DNA from: Frigidibacter sp. RF13
GTDB lineage: Bacteria; Pseudomonadota; Alphaproteobacteria; Rhodobacterales; Rhodobacteraceae
DNA: 64,000 nt
NCBI RefSeq assembly: GCF_026626305.1
Contig: NZ_JAPNUE010000001.1
Span: forward strand, 992,001-1,056,000
Direction: 5' to 3'
The notes under the pieces were generated by a model. That model was not told the DNA's origin. It ran no database searches and worked only from the letters and a program-made list of their open reading frames with translations. The position numbers and the translations under genes were made by a program. Shown here piece by piece: positions 34,956 through 42,616 of the stretch (position 1 is its first letter; each line of letters opens with the position of its first letter).

Positions 34956-35930
34956 ATGCGCACCCTCTCCCTCGGCCGCACCGGCCCCGACATATCGGCC
35001 CTTGGTTTCGGCGCCATGTCCTTCGGCGGCATCTTCGGCCCGACGACCGAGGCCGAAAGCCTCGCCTGCCTCGATGCAATGTATGAGGCGGGCATCACCT
35101 TCATCGACACGGCCAATATCTACGGAATGGGCATCAGCGAAACTGTGGTCGGCACATGGCTTGCCAGCCGCAAGCCGAAGGTCGTTCTGGCCACGAAAGC
35201 CAGCTTCGTTGCCGGCCCGCCGCGCCGGGTCGACAATTCGGCGGAACATCTGCGGAGCGAACTGGAAGCATCGCTAAAGCGGCTGGGGCGCGAACAGGTT
35301 GACCTCTTCTACATTCACCGGCGCGAACATGCTCGCCCACTTGAGGAGGTCATCGGCACGCTTCACGATCTTGAACGCGAAGGCAAGATCGGCGGATATG
35401 GCATGTCCGAAATCGCGCCCGAGACCCTGCGCGAGGCACATGCGATCCATCCCTGCCGGGCGGTCCAGAACGAATATTCGCTCTGGTCCCGCCAGCCCGA
35501 ACTGGGCCTCATTCAGGAATGCGGGCGGCTTGGGGTGACGTTCGTTGCCTTCTCGCCGCTTGCACGCGGGATGCTCGGCCAAAGGCCCCTGCCCTTTGCC
35601 AGTGTAAGCGACGGTTTCCGCAGCCAGAATCCGCGTTTCACTCAGCCCTATTTCGATCGGAATCAGGCGCGGATCGAACCGTTCCGCGCCTTTTGCGCGG
35701 CGCGAGGCTGGTCGGTTCCCGCCACCGCGCTTGCCTGGGTCATGGCGGCTGGTCCCCATGTCGTGCCGATCCCCGGCACGCGCTCGGCCGAGCGGTTGAA
35801 GGAGTGGTTGCCGCTGCCGGACCTGACAGAAGAGGATCGCGCCGAGATCGAGCGTATCCTGCCCGCCGGTTTCGCTGCGGGCGACCGCTATGGCGACGGC
35901 CAGCTTCTGTCGATCGAGCGCTACTGCTGA
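34956..35930 (+). CDS. Aldo/keto reductase
   Basis: 324-residue AKR-family oxidoreductase from ATG 34956 (MRTLSLGRTGPDISALGFGA). The catalytic tetrad is visible: Asp and Tyr in FIDTANIYGMGISE, Lys in KVVLATKASF, and His in VDLFYIHRREHAR. The NADP-binding C-terminus shows VVPIPGTRSAERLKEWL. The sequence resembles the YajO/PerR-like or general AKR11-13 subfamilies. It follows the SHMT-like gene after 52 bases on the same strand, and could be in the same LysR-controlled unit. Confidence 0.9.
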   Translation: MRTLSLGRTGPDISALGFGAMSFGGIFGPTTEAESLACLDAMYEAGITFIDTANIYGMGISETVVGTWLASRKPKVVLATKASFVAGPPRRVDNSAEHLRSELEASLKRLGREQVDLFYIHRREHARPLEEVIGTLHDLEREGKIGGYGMSEIAPETLREAHAIHPCRAVQNEYSLWSRQPELGLIQECGRLGVTFVAFSPLARGMLGQRPLPFASVSDGFRSQNPRFTQPYFDRNQARIEPFRAFCAARGWSVPATALAWVMAAGPHVVPIPGTRSAERLKEWLPLPDLTEEDRAEIERILPAGFAAGDRYGDGQLLSIERYC

Positions 35931-35933
35931 GGA

Positions 35934-36800
35934 TCAGAGCCCATGGCTGCGGTCATAGCCGTTCAGCGGCGGCGGTTGCCAGCCCGCAAGCGCCGCCGGA
36001 TCTGGCCGCAGTATTTCGACCAGCAACGGGTGGCAGGCGGCTGTGTCCGAGGAATGCTCGGCCGAACAGTCGCCGCCCGGGCAGGCAGACAGGCCGCCGA
36101 GGAGGTCGATCTCGGCAAAGAATTCCAGATAATCGCCGGGCCGGACGGGGGAGGCCTTCATGAAATACTGCCCGCTGTCGCGGGTGAAGCCGGTGCACAT
36201 GAAGACGTTCAGCACGTCATGCACATGCTGTTCCGCCTCGTGCGGCGACAGGCCGGTCTCGGCGGCAAGGGCGCGTGTCAGGTTTGAATGGCAGCAATGG
36301 TGGTACTGGCCGCCATGGCTGAGGAGGTTGTGGGTATAGGGGTCGCAGCGCGTGCCGATCACGTCATGCACCGAGCCGCCGAACCCGTCGAACCCGTACC
36401 AGTCGAGCGTGTCATGGGTGATGGTCGCCATCGGGCGCAAGGCCGGGAAGGATGACCACATCCGGTCGCCGGTCGACAGATGCGTGCCATGCAGCGCCCG
36501 CGTCTTGCCCGAATAGAACCGCTCGCCCAGATCGGCTGCATTCCACAGGTTCAGATCGCCGACCTGCGGCCCTTCGACCGAGTGGATGCGGAAGAAATGG
36601 CCCGCGGGCACCCGGAAACAGCGCGCCTCGCGCGGTGGCACCAGAACCTCGCCAACCCGCTCAAGCGACCGGCGCGCAGCTTGATAAAGGGGCAGTGGCG
36701 CGGGCGGCAGCCCCTCGACCGGATAGCAGATCACGGGCGCCACCGACTTGCGCGCCGAATGGTCGGCGGGGGCCTTGGTCTCGGGCGTCTGAAGCTTCAT
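35934..36800 (-). CDS. DUF1989 (urea carboxylase-associated) family protein
   Basis: 288-residue protein from ATG 36800, which has a GGAGG ribosome-binding site; an upstream in-frame ATG at 36950 is rejected. It matches the DUF1989 family often found beside urea carboxylase and related aminomethyl-compound genes. Conserved-looking blocks are RVPAGHFFRIHSVEGPQVGD, YHHCCHSNLTRAL, VHDVLNVFMCTG and SPVRPGDYLEFFAEIDLLGG; His and Cys residues here may bind metal. No urea carboxylase gene is in this window, so the family name should not be read as a function. It converges on the aldo/keto reductase gene with 3 bases between. Confidence 0.82.
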   Translation of the reverse strand: MKLQTPETKAPADHSARKSVAPVICYPVEGLPPAPLPLYQAARRSLERVGEVLVPPREARCFRVPAGHFFRIHSVEGPQVGDLNLWNAADLGERFYSGKTRALHGTHLSTGDRMWSSFPALRPMATITHDTLDWYGFDGFGGSVHDVIGTRCDPYTHNLLSHGGQYHHCCHSNLTRALAAETGLSPHEAEQHVHDVLNVFMCTGFTRDSGQYFMKASPVRPGDYLEFFAEIDLLGGLSACPGGDCSAEHSSDTAACHPLLVEILRPDPAALAGWQPPPLNGYDRSHGL

Positions 36801-36849
36801 GTCGGTCCTCCGCTCGCCGGGCCATCCTTGCCGGGGCGGGCCGATGCGG

Positions 36850-37047
36850 TCAACCGCGTAGCGCCGGATTGAGACAGTCGCTTGGCTCGCCCTGACAGGT
36901 CGCTCCGCACGCCGCGCAACGATAACGATCCGGTCCGACGGCAAGATCAAGGCGCCAGCGGCAGGCGCGCGTCAGGGTTTTGCCCCGGCGCGACAGCCAG
37001 AGATAGAGCAGGACCGAGACCAGAAGGAGCAACAGGAGGAGCGGCAT
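36850..37047 (-). CDS. Small membrane protein with a four-cysteine tail
   Basis: 65-residue protein with one N-terminal membrane helix (PLLLLLLLVSVLLYLWL), a basic segment (SRRGKTLTRACRWRLDLAVG) and a C-terminal cysteine cluster (RCAACGATCQGEPSDCLNPA) that could hold zinc or form disulfides. The start ATG is preceded by AGGAGGAG. Membrane anchoring plus the positive segment suggests a cytoplasmic tail. No family is recognised. It is in line with the two-helix small protein next to it. Confidence 0.6.
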   Translation of the reverse strand: MPLLLLLLLVSVLLYLWLSRRGKTLTRACRWRLDLAVGPDRYRCAACGATCQGEPSDCLNPALRG

Positions 37048-37077
37048 GGCTGATCCCTACCGCTGCCGTCAGCAGCG

Positions 37078-37317
37078 TCAAGGTCCACGCCGCCAGCCGC
37101 GCCGCCGCCAGGCACGCACATCAAGCCAGACGACACCGACCCCGAGTGGGATCATCCAGAAGCCGAGGACGGGCAGGAAACCAAAGATTCCGCCAATGAT
37201 GAGGAGAAGGCCGAGGATCGCCCGCGCGCCCGGCGGGACGCGGCGGTTGATCCGCACCAGCAACCGCCGGACGCGGCCACGGATTGCCTGAAGAGTTTCG
37301 GGGCTGACGAACGGCAT
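37078..37317 (-). CDS. Small two-helix membrane protein
   Basis: 79-residue protein with a basic amphipathic N-terminus (LQAIRGRVRRLLVRINRRV), then a hairpin of two membrane helices (ARAILGLLLIIGGIFGFLPV, GFWMIPLGVGVVWLDVRAW) and a basic tail (RRRGWRRGP). The G-rich first helix and LGFWMIPLGV resemble the small PGPGW-type putative transmembrane proteins, a loose similarity. It lies 42 bases downstream of the BNR-repeat gene and 30 bases upstream of the cysteine-tail protein gene on the same strand. Confidence 0.62.
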   Translation of the reverse strand: MPFVSPETLQAIRGRVRRLLVRINRRVPPGARAILGLLLIIGGIFGFLPVLGFWMIPLGVGVVWLDVRAWRRRGWRRGP

Positions 37318-37359
37318 GATCGCTGACAGATGGAGGCTCGGGCTGGTCGCTGCAAGTCC

Positions 37360-38514
37360 CTAACCCCTTTCCAGCACCTCGACCGCAAGGATCGTCGGCA
37401 GATGCCGCGCCACTTCCCGCCAGCTGTCGCCCTCGTCGAGGCTGGCGAAGACCGAGCCGGAGTTGGTGCCGAAATAGATGCCGGCCGGGTCGTGCGTATC
37501 GCCCGCCATCGCCTGCCTGAGGACGGTGAAGAAGCAATTCTGCTGCGGCAGCCCCCTGCGCATCGCCTGCCAGCTTTGGCCCGCGTCGCGCGACCGCCAG
37601 ACGGCGGCCGAGGCGCCGGGCGGGAAGCGGCCCTGGCTGTCGCCGTTCAGGGGCAGTGTCCAGATCGTACCGGGATCGCGCGGATGGACGCGGATTGGGA
37701 AGCCGAAGGTCGAGGGCAGACCCTCGGTGATATCCTCCCAGCTGCGCCCGCCATCGGGGCTGCGCCAGACGCCATGGTGGTTCTGCTGATATATCACGTC
37801 GCCCCCGCCCGGTGCCTGCATCATGTTGTGGACGCAGTGCCCGACCTCGCCATCGCGCGGTGCGGCCGGGTGATGGTGGTGGCCGCAGGCCTCGGCATTC
37901 GACAGGCGGTTGCGGCGCTCCCATGTCTTGCCGCCATCTTCGCTCGCAAAGACCCCGGCGGCGGAAATGCCGACCCAGAGCTTCTTCGGATCAGAAGGAT
38001 GGGAAAGGATCGTATGCAGCACCAACCCCGCCGCCCCGCCGTTCCAGTCCGCGCGCGATGGGTGATCGGTCAAGCCATCCACCTTTGTCCAATTCATACC
38101 GCCATCGCGGCTTTCCAGCAGGTTCGCGGGCTTCGTCCCGGCCAGAAGCGCGCCATGGGCAAGCCCGAGCGACCAGACCTGCGCGAAATCCTTGCCGAAC
38201 GGCATGGCCTCTTCGGTCCAGCCGATCATTGCCGCAAAGTCGGGATCATTCGCCGCCCAGTCATCCATCTGGCCGCTGGTCAGCCTGCTGAGCTTCCAGC
38301 TTTCTCCGCCATCCTCCGACCGCCAGACACCGGCGCCATGCCAGTCGCCGCCACCGCCCGCCCAGATCGTGCCAGTGGCAGGATCGCCCACCGCATGATT
38401 GATCGGCCAGCCATCGCAATGGGGCCCTGAGACCGACCATCCATCCTTTCCGAGGTTTCTGATGAGAAACAGCCCCTTGGTCGTCCCGACCAGAAGCGTC
38501 ACGGCGCGGTCCAT
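37360..38514 (-). CDS. BNR/Asp-box repeat (sialidase-fold) propeller protein
   Basis: 384-residue beta-propeller protein from ATG 38514 (MDRAVTLLVGTTKGLFLIRN). Several Asp-box repeats of type S-x-D-x-G-x-x-W are visible: SEDGGESW, SRDGGMNW, SEDGGKTW, SPDGGRSW and SRDAGQSW. No signal peptide is seen, so it is probably cytoplasmic. Proteins of this kind are annotated as exo-alpha-sialidase or glycosyl hydrolase, but the sialidase arginine triad cannot be recognised, so an enzymatic role is unproven. It is divergent from the phzF-like gene. Confidence 0.83.
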   Translation of the reverse strand: MDRAVTLLVGTTKGLFLIRNLGKDGWSVSGPHCDGWPINHAVGDPATGTIWAGGGGDWHGAGVWRSEDGGESWKLSRLTSGQMDDWAANDPDFAAMIGWTEEAMPFGKDFAQVWSLGLAHGALLAGTKPANLLESRDGGMNWTKVDGLTDHPSRADWNGGAAGLVLHTILSHPSDPKKLWVGISAAGVFASEDGGKTWERRNRLSNAEACGHHHHPAAPRDGEVGHCVHNMMQAPGGGDVIYQQNHHGVWRSPDGGRSWEDITEGLPSTFGFPIRVHPRDPGTIWTLPLNGDSQGRFPPGASAAVWRSRDAGQSWQAMRRGLPQQNCFFTVLRQAMAGDTHDPAGIYFGTNSGSVFASLDEGDSWREVARHLPTILAVEVLERG

Positions 38515-38661
38515 CGGCCCCTCCCAGGCATGATGACATGGGCCGAGCCTATCATGCGGACGCGGGCGCACCTAGCGTCCGTGATTGTTCCCGTCACAAG
38601 ATTGCATTGGCGCGCCCCGACAGCCTGCGGCTAGTCTTTTCCGACCAGAGGAGAGACCAAC

Positions 38662-39501
38662 ATGATCGTCGAACGGATCGCGGCCTTCACCGCCGAAGGC
38701 CGGGGCGGCAATCCGGCGGGGGTCGTCATCGCGGACGAGATGCCCGAGGCGGTGGCGATGCAGGCCACGGCCCGCGCCGTCGGCTATGCCGAGACCGCCT
38801 TCGTCGCGCCCCAACCCGGGGGTGGCTGGCGGGTGCGCTATTTCGCCCCCGAGGCCGAAGTGGACTTTTGCGGCCATGCCACGATCGCGCTCGGCGCGGC
38901 ACTCGGGCGCCGGAACGGGCCCGGAAATTACGCTTTGAGGCTGAACGCTGCCGATATCTCCGTCGAGACGGATGGCCGGGGCACGGCCACCCTGACCTCT
39001 CCACCTTCGCGCTCGACCCCGCTCGACGTGGGGTTGCGTGCGCAGCTGTTGCGGCACTTCGGCCTCAGTGAGGCTGATCTCGATCCGCGGTTGCCGCCGC
39101 GCCTTGGCGACGCCGGAAACCTCCATCCGATCCTATTCCTGAAGCAGCGCGCGCGCCTCGCCGCCATGGCCTATCCGTTCGACGCGGTGAAAGCGTTGAT
39201 GGAGGCAGAGCGGCTGACCACGATCTGCCTCGTCGTGGCCGAAAACCCTGCGCTTTTCCACGTCCGCAATGCCTTTGCCATCGGCGGCCTCGTCGAAGAC
39301 CCGGCGACCGGCGCGGCGGCGGCGGCGCTTGCCGGGGCTCTTGTCGATCTTGGCTGGCCGGGCATGCCCGGCGGTCGCTTCACCATCCGTCAGGGCGAGG
39401 ATATGGGCGTGCCGTGTGAAATCCTCGTGCAGGGCCCGCCCGAACCCGGCGGTCGCGTGCGCCTGACCGGGGCCACACGCATCCTGCCCGATCCGGCTTG
39501 A
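38662..39501 (+). CDS. PhzF-family isomerase
   Basis: 279-residue member of the PhzF/diaminopimelate-epimerase-fold family. It begins IVERIAAFTAEGRGGNPAGV with the typical GNPAGV motif, then VGYAETAFVAPQ with the catalytic Glu, RYFAPEAEVDFCGHATIALG with the CGHAT motif, and a second-half VEDPATGAAAAALAGAL. The family includes the phenazine enzyme PhzF and many isomerases of unknown substrate. There are no other phenazine genes here, so phenazine synthesis is not indicated. Confidence 0.9.
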   Translation: MIVERIAAFTAEGRGGNPAGVVIADEMPEAVAMQATARAVGYAETAFVAPQPGGGWRVRYFAPEAEVDFCGHATIALGAALGRRNGPGNYALRLNAADISVETDGRGTATLTSPPSRSTPLDVGLRAQLLRHFGLSEADLDPRLPPRLGDAGNLHPILFLKQRARLAAMAYPFDAVKALMEAERLTTICLVVAENPALFHVRNAFAIGGLVEDPATGAAAAALAGALVDLGWPGMPGGRFTIRQGEDMGVPCEILVQGPPEPGGRVRLTGATRILPDPA

Positions 39502-39541
39502 AGCCTGTCGCGCCGCCGCTAGTCTGACGGCCGGAGGCCTC

Positions 39542-40075
39542 ATGTCCGCACGTTCCATCATCGACCTCAGCGTCGCACGTACCGAGGCCCTGTTCGAGAG
39601 CCTCGATCCTTCGCCCTTTCACGAACGCGACCTCGATCCAAAGGCGCTTGCCTATATCGTCGGCTGGGCACGAGAGGCTGCATCGGACGCGACCTTCCTG
39701 CTGCGCATCCACATGCCCGCACCGGAGGCCGCCCGCGCCGATGCCGGGGAAATCGGCCGGGCGATCCGCCAGAATTTCACCGACTGGACGACCTCGGCCG
39801 AACGCGACAGGCGCGAACAGTTCCGGCTGGGCCGCATTTATCTTGTGGTCGGGCTCACCATGCTCACGCTCTGCCTTCTGGCCCGCCGCGCCCTGCCCGG
39901 CATTCTCGGCGATAGCCCCCTCACCCAGCTGCTAGGCGAAGGGCTCGCCATTCTTGGCTGGGTGTCGAACTGGCGCCCGATCGAAACCTTCCTCTACGAC
40001 TGGTGGCCGCTTTACCGGACCGCACGGCTCTATCGCCGTCTTGCATTGTCTGAAATTCAGATCATCAGCCACTGA
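39542..40075 (+). CDS. Hypothetical membrane-associated protein
   Basis: 177-residue protein starting 40 bases after the PhzF-like gene. The N-terminal 90 residues are a soluble alpha/beta segment (FHERDLDPKALAYIVGWARE, TFLLRIHMPAPEAARAD) rich in acidic residues. Then come one or two membrane helices (RIYLVVGLTMLTLCLLARRA, LLGEGLAILGWVSNW) and a short tail (TFLYDWWPLYRTARLYRRLA). No domain name is recognised. I believe similar proteins are common in Proteobacteria but cannot check. Confidence 0.75.
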   Translation: MSARSIIDLSVARTEALFESLDPSPFHERDLDPKALAYIVGWAREAASDATFLLRIHMPAPEAARADAGEIGRAIRQNFTDWTTSAERDRREQFRLGRIYLVVGLTMLTLCLLARRALPGILGDSPLTQLLGEGLAILGWVSNWRPIETFLYDWWPLYRTARLYRRLALSEIQIISH

Positions 40076-40179
40076 CCCCCGGCTCGCTGCGACGCTATCG
40101 TGCGTGGTCCCGATATGCTAACCTGCCGTCGGCGGCTCTAGCGACTTCGGTCTACCGATGGCGGGGCGGGGGGCATTTC

Positions 40180-41538
40180 ATGGTGACCTTTGAACAGGCG
40201 AAGGCGCTGGCCGATCTCATCGGCAGCGATCACGTCATCTTTCCTGACAGCCCCGACTATCATGCGCGGCGCAAGGTCTGGAACGGCATGATCGACCGCC
40301 ATCCGGCCCTGATCGTGCGACCGGCGACGGCCGCTCAGGTTTCTGCGGTTGTAACGGCGGCAGCCCGATCCGGCATCCCATTGGCGGTTCGCTGCGGCGG
40401 GCATAGCTTTCCCGGTTTTTCTACTTGCGACGACGGGATCGTTCTGGACCTGACCCGCATGAACCAGATCACGGTAGACCCCGAGGCACGCATCGCCGAG
40501 GTGGGCGGCGGCGCTCTGTTGGGTGACCTCGACAGGGCAGGCGCGCCTCATGGTCTTGTCACGCCTGCGGGCCTAGTCTCACATACCGGCGCCGGAGGGT
40601 TGACATTAGGCGGTGGCATGGGCTGGACCAGCCGACGGCTGGGGCTGACAATCGACAGCCTTTTAGCGGTCGAACTGGTGACGGCCGAGGGCCGGGTCAT
40701 TGAGGTAAGCAATGACTCCGATCCCGATCTCTTCTGGGGCCTGCGCGGCGGTGGCGGCAATTTCGGCATCGTCACCAAATTCCGTTTCCGCATGCATCGC
40801 TTGGGCCCGATCACCGTGGGGGTCTGGTCCTACCCGCCGGATCGTGCGGTGCAGGCCCTGAACAGCCTCGCTGCAGCATCTGACGTCGCACCCCGCTCTC
40901 AGACCACCGTGGCTCTCACGACGCTCAGCGGAGTACATGTGACCGCCTTCCATAGCGGCGATGACGGGATGGGCGCATCCAGCACTGCACCATTCGGGCA
41001 TCTGGCTGGACCCGGCGAGGGCGGACTTGTCGCCACCGACTATGTGACCTTGCAAAGTCGCGGTGACGACCGGATTTGCTGGGGCAGGCGCTATTATGGT
41101 CGCGGCGGGTTCCTGGCGAAGCCGGACGGGGCCATCGCTGAAACTATAGCCGAACTGGCGCGCTCGGCACCAACACCCGATTCCGAGATCTACATGATCC
41201 AGCTCGGCGGCGCGGTCAGCGATGTAGCCGAGGATGCCACGGCCTATTCTGGCCGGGGTGGCGGATTCTACTGGATCGTGCAGCCGATCTGGGACGACCC
41301 GGCCGATGACGCGCGATGCCTGGACTGGGGTCGGAAGGGCGGCGCGCGACTGGCTGCCCTTTCGCAGGCCGGGAACTACCTGAACGAACAGGGGGAAACT
41401 GGCCGTGACGTCGCGCTGCAAGCGTACGGCGCGGCGAAATTCGAACGTCTGACCCGTCTGAAGGCACGTATGGACCCGGGCAACCTCTTTCGCCTGAACC
41501 AGAACATCGCGCCCGCCCCGGGGCTTACACCCGCCTGA
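40180..41538 (+). CDS. FAD-linked oxidase, berberine-bridge-enzyme type
   Basis: 452-residue flavoprotein of the FAD_binding_4 plus BBE family. The covalent-FAD His motif is in IPLAVRCGGHSFPGFSTCDD. The second site, usually a Cys in bicovalent enzymes, reads GLVSHTGAGGLTLGGGMGW and lacks Cys, so a single 8-alpha-histidyl linkage is expected. The C-terminal BBE block MDPGNLFRLNQNIAPAP is complete. It has no signal peptide, so it acts in the cytoplasm on an unknown alcohol or sugar. Codon choice looks somewhat more AT-rich than the neighbours, hinting at acquisition. It stands alone between short gaps. Confidence 0.88.
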   Translation: MVTFEQAKALADLIGSDHVIFPDSPDYHARRKVWNGMIDRHPALIVRPATAAQVSAVVTAAARSGIPLAVRCGGHSFPGFSTCDDGIVLDLTRMNQITVDPEARIAEVGGGALLGDLDRAGAPHGLVTPAGLVSHTGAGGLTLGGGMGWTSRRLGLTIDSLLAVELVTAEGRVIEVSNDSDPDLFWGLRGGGGNFGIVTKFRFRMHRLGPITVGVWSYPPDRAVQALNSLAAASDVAPRSQTTVALTTLSGVHVTAFHSGDDGMGASSTAPFGHLAGPGEGGLVATDYVTLQSRGDDRICWGRRYYGRGGFLAKPDGAIAETIAELARSAPTPDSEIYMIQLGGAVSDVAEDATAYSGRGGGFYWIVQPIWDDPADDARCLDWGRKGGARLAALSQAGNYLNEQGETGRDVALQAYGAAKFERLTRLKARMDPGNLFRLNQNIAPAPGLTPA

Positions 41539-41559
41539 TCCGCCGAACCAGACGAGGGC

Positions 41560-41811
41560 TCAGCCTCGCGCCACCAGACCCGGGCCGGACAGCGTGCCGC
41601 CGAGATTGACGATCTCGCCGCCGATCATGCCGCGCAGGATCACTTCAGCGCCTTCGCCCACGATCAGATTGCCCTGCACCATGCCGCCCAGCGTCACTCT
41701 ACGGCCCGGCGTGATGGTCAGATCGCCGCCCACCACCCCGGCGAAGGTGCAATCTTCGTCAAGCACCGCATCGCCGGGATACATCTCGCGCCGGGGCGCC
41801 TGCGGCTCCAT
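41560..41811 (-). CDS. Small bactofilin-like (polymer-forming) protein
   Basis: 83-residue protein with a short left-handed beta-helix pattern: CTFAGVVGGDLTITPGRRVT, LGGMVQGNLIVGEGAEVILR, GMIGGEIVNLGGTLSGPGLV. The hexapeptide-like spacing of hydrophobic and glycine residues resembles bactofilins, but it is shorter than usual and lacks the flanking tails. It begins one base after the sdhB stop, so it is the last gene of the sdh transcript. A structural link to SDH is not known. Confidence 0.68.
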   Translation of the reverse strand: MEPQAPRREMYPGDAVLDEDCTFAGVVGGDLTITPGRRVTLGGMVQGNLIVGEGAEVILRGMIGGEIVNLGGTLSGPGLVARG

Positions 41812-41812
41812 C

Positions 41813-42589
41813 TCAGACCACCCGCTCGACCATCATCTTCTTGATCTCGGCGATGGCCTTGGCCGGGTTCAGCCCCTTCGGGCAGGTCTTGGCGCAGTTC
41901 ATGATCGTGTGGCAGCGGTACAGCTTGAACGGGTCTTCGAGGTCATCCAGCCGCTCGCCCGTTGCCTCGTCGCGGCTGTCGATGATCCAGCGGTAGGCAT
42001 GCAGCAGCGCCGCCGGGCCGAGGTAGCGATCGGAGTTCCACCAGTAGCTCGGGCAGGAAGTCGAGCAGGAGGCGCACATCACGCATTCATAAAGCCCGTC
42101 GAGTTTCTTGCGGTCTTCGATCGACTGGCGCCATTCCTTGGCGGGGCGGTTGGTCTTGGTTTCCAGCCAGGGCATGATCGAGGCATGCTGCGCGTAGAAA
42201 TGCGTAAGGTCGGGGATCAGGTCCTTCACCACCGGCATATGCGGCAAGGGATAGATCTTCACGTCACCGCGAATTTCATCCAGCCCGTAGATACAGGCGA
42301 GCGTATTGATCCCGTCGATGTTCATCGCGCACGACCCGCAGATCCCCTCGCGGCAGGAGCGGCGGAAGGTGAGCGTCGGATCGATCTCGTTCTTGATCTT
42401 GATCAGCGCGTCCAGAACCATCGGCCCGCACTTGTCCATGTCGAGGAAATAGGTATCGACCCGCGGGTTTTCGCCCGTGTCCGGGTCCCAGCGATAGATG
42501 CGGAACTTGCGCACATTCTTTCCATCCGGCCGCGGCCAGGTCTTGCCGACGCGGACCTTGGAATTCTTGGGAAGCGTGAACTGGACCAT
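41813..42589 (-). CDS. sdhB: Succinate dehydrogenase iron-sulfur subunit
   Basis: 258-residue SdhB that passes electrons from FAD to quinone via three clusters. The [2Fe-2S] ligands are in [19 protein letters not shown] with TLAC following. The [4Fe-4S] and [3Fe-4S] ligands appear in [17 protein letters not shown] and [20 protein letters not shown]. Length and motifs are complete. It is separated from sdhA by three genes, an unusual layout for a subunit pair, but all lie on the same strand with small gaps (27 bases to the next gene upstream). Confidence 0.97.
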   Translation of the reverse strand: MVQFTLPKNSKVRVGKTWPRPDGKNVRKFRIYRWDPDTGENPRVDTYFLDMDKCGPMVLDALIKIKNEIDPTLTFRRSCREGICGSCAMNIDGINTLACIYGLDEIRGDVKIYPLPHMPVVKDLIPDLTHFYAQHASIMPWLETKTNRPAKEWRQSIEDRKKLDGLYECVMCASCSTSCPSYWWNSDRYLGPAALLHAYRWIIDSRDEATGERLDDLEDPFKLYRCHTIMNCAKTCPKGLNPAKAIAEIKKMMVERVV

Positions 42590-42616
42590 GTTCTTTACTG
42601 CCTTTTCGGTCGGATA

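Noticed and set aside
35934..36800. Urea carboxylase pathway
   Set aside because: Only the DUF1989 protein is present; there are no urea carboxylase or allophanate hydrolase genes in the window.
37360..38514. Calling the BNR-repeat protein a sialidase
   Set aside because: Asp-boxes are present but no catalytic triad or signal peptide is recognised, so only the fold is reported.
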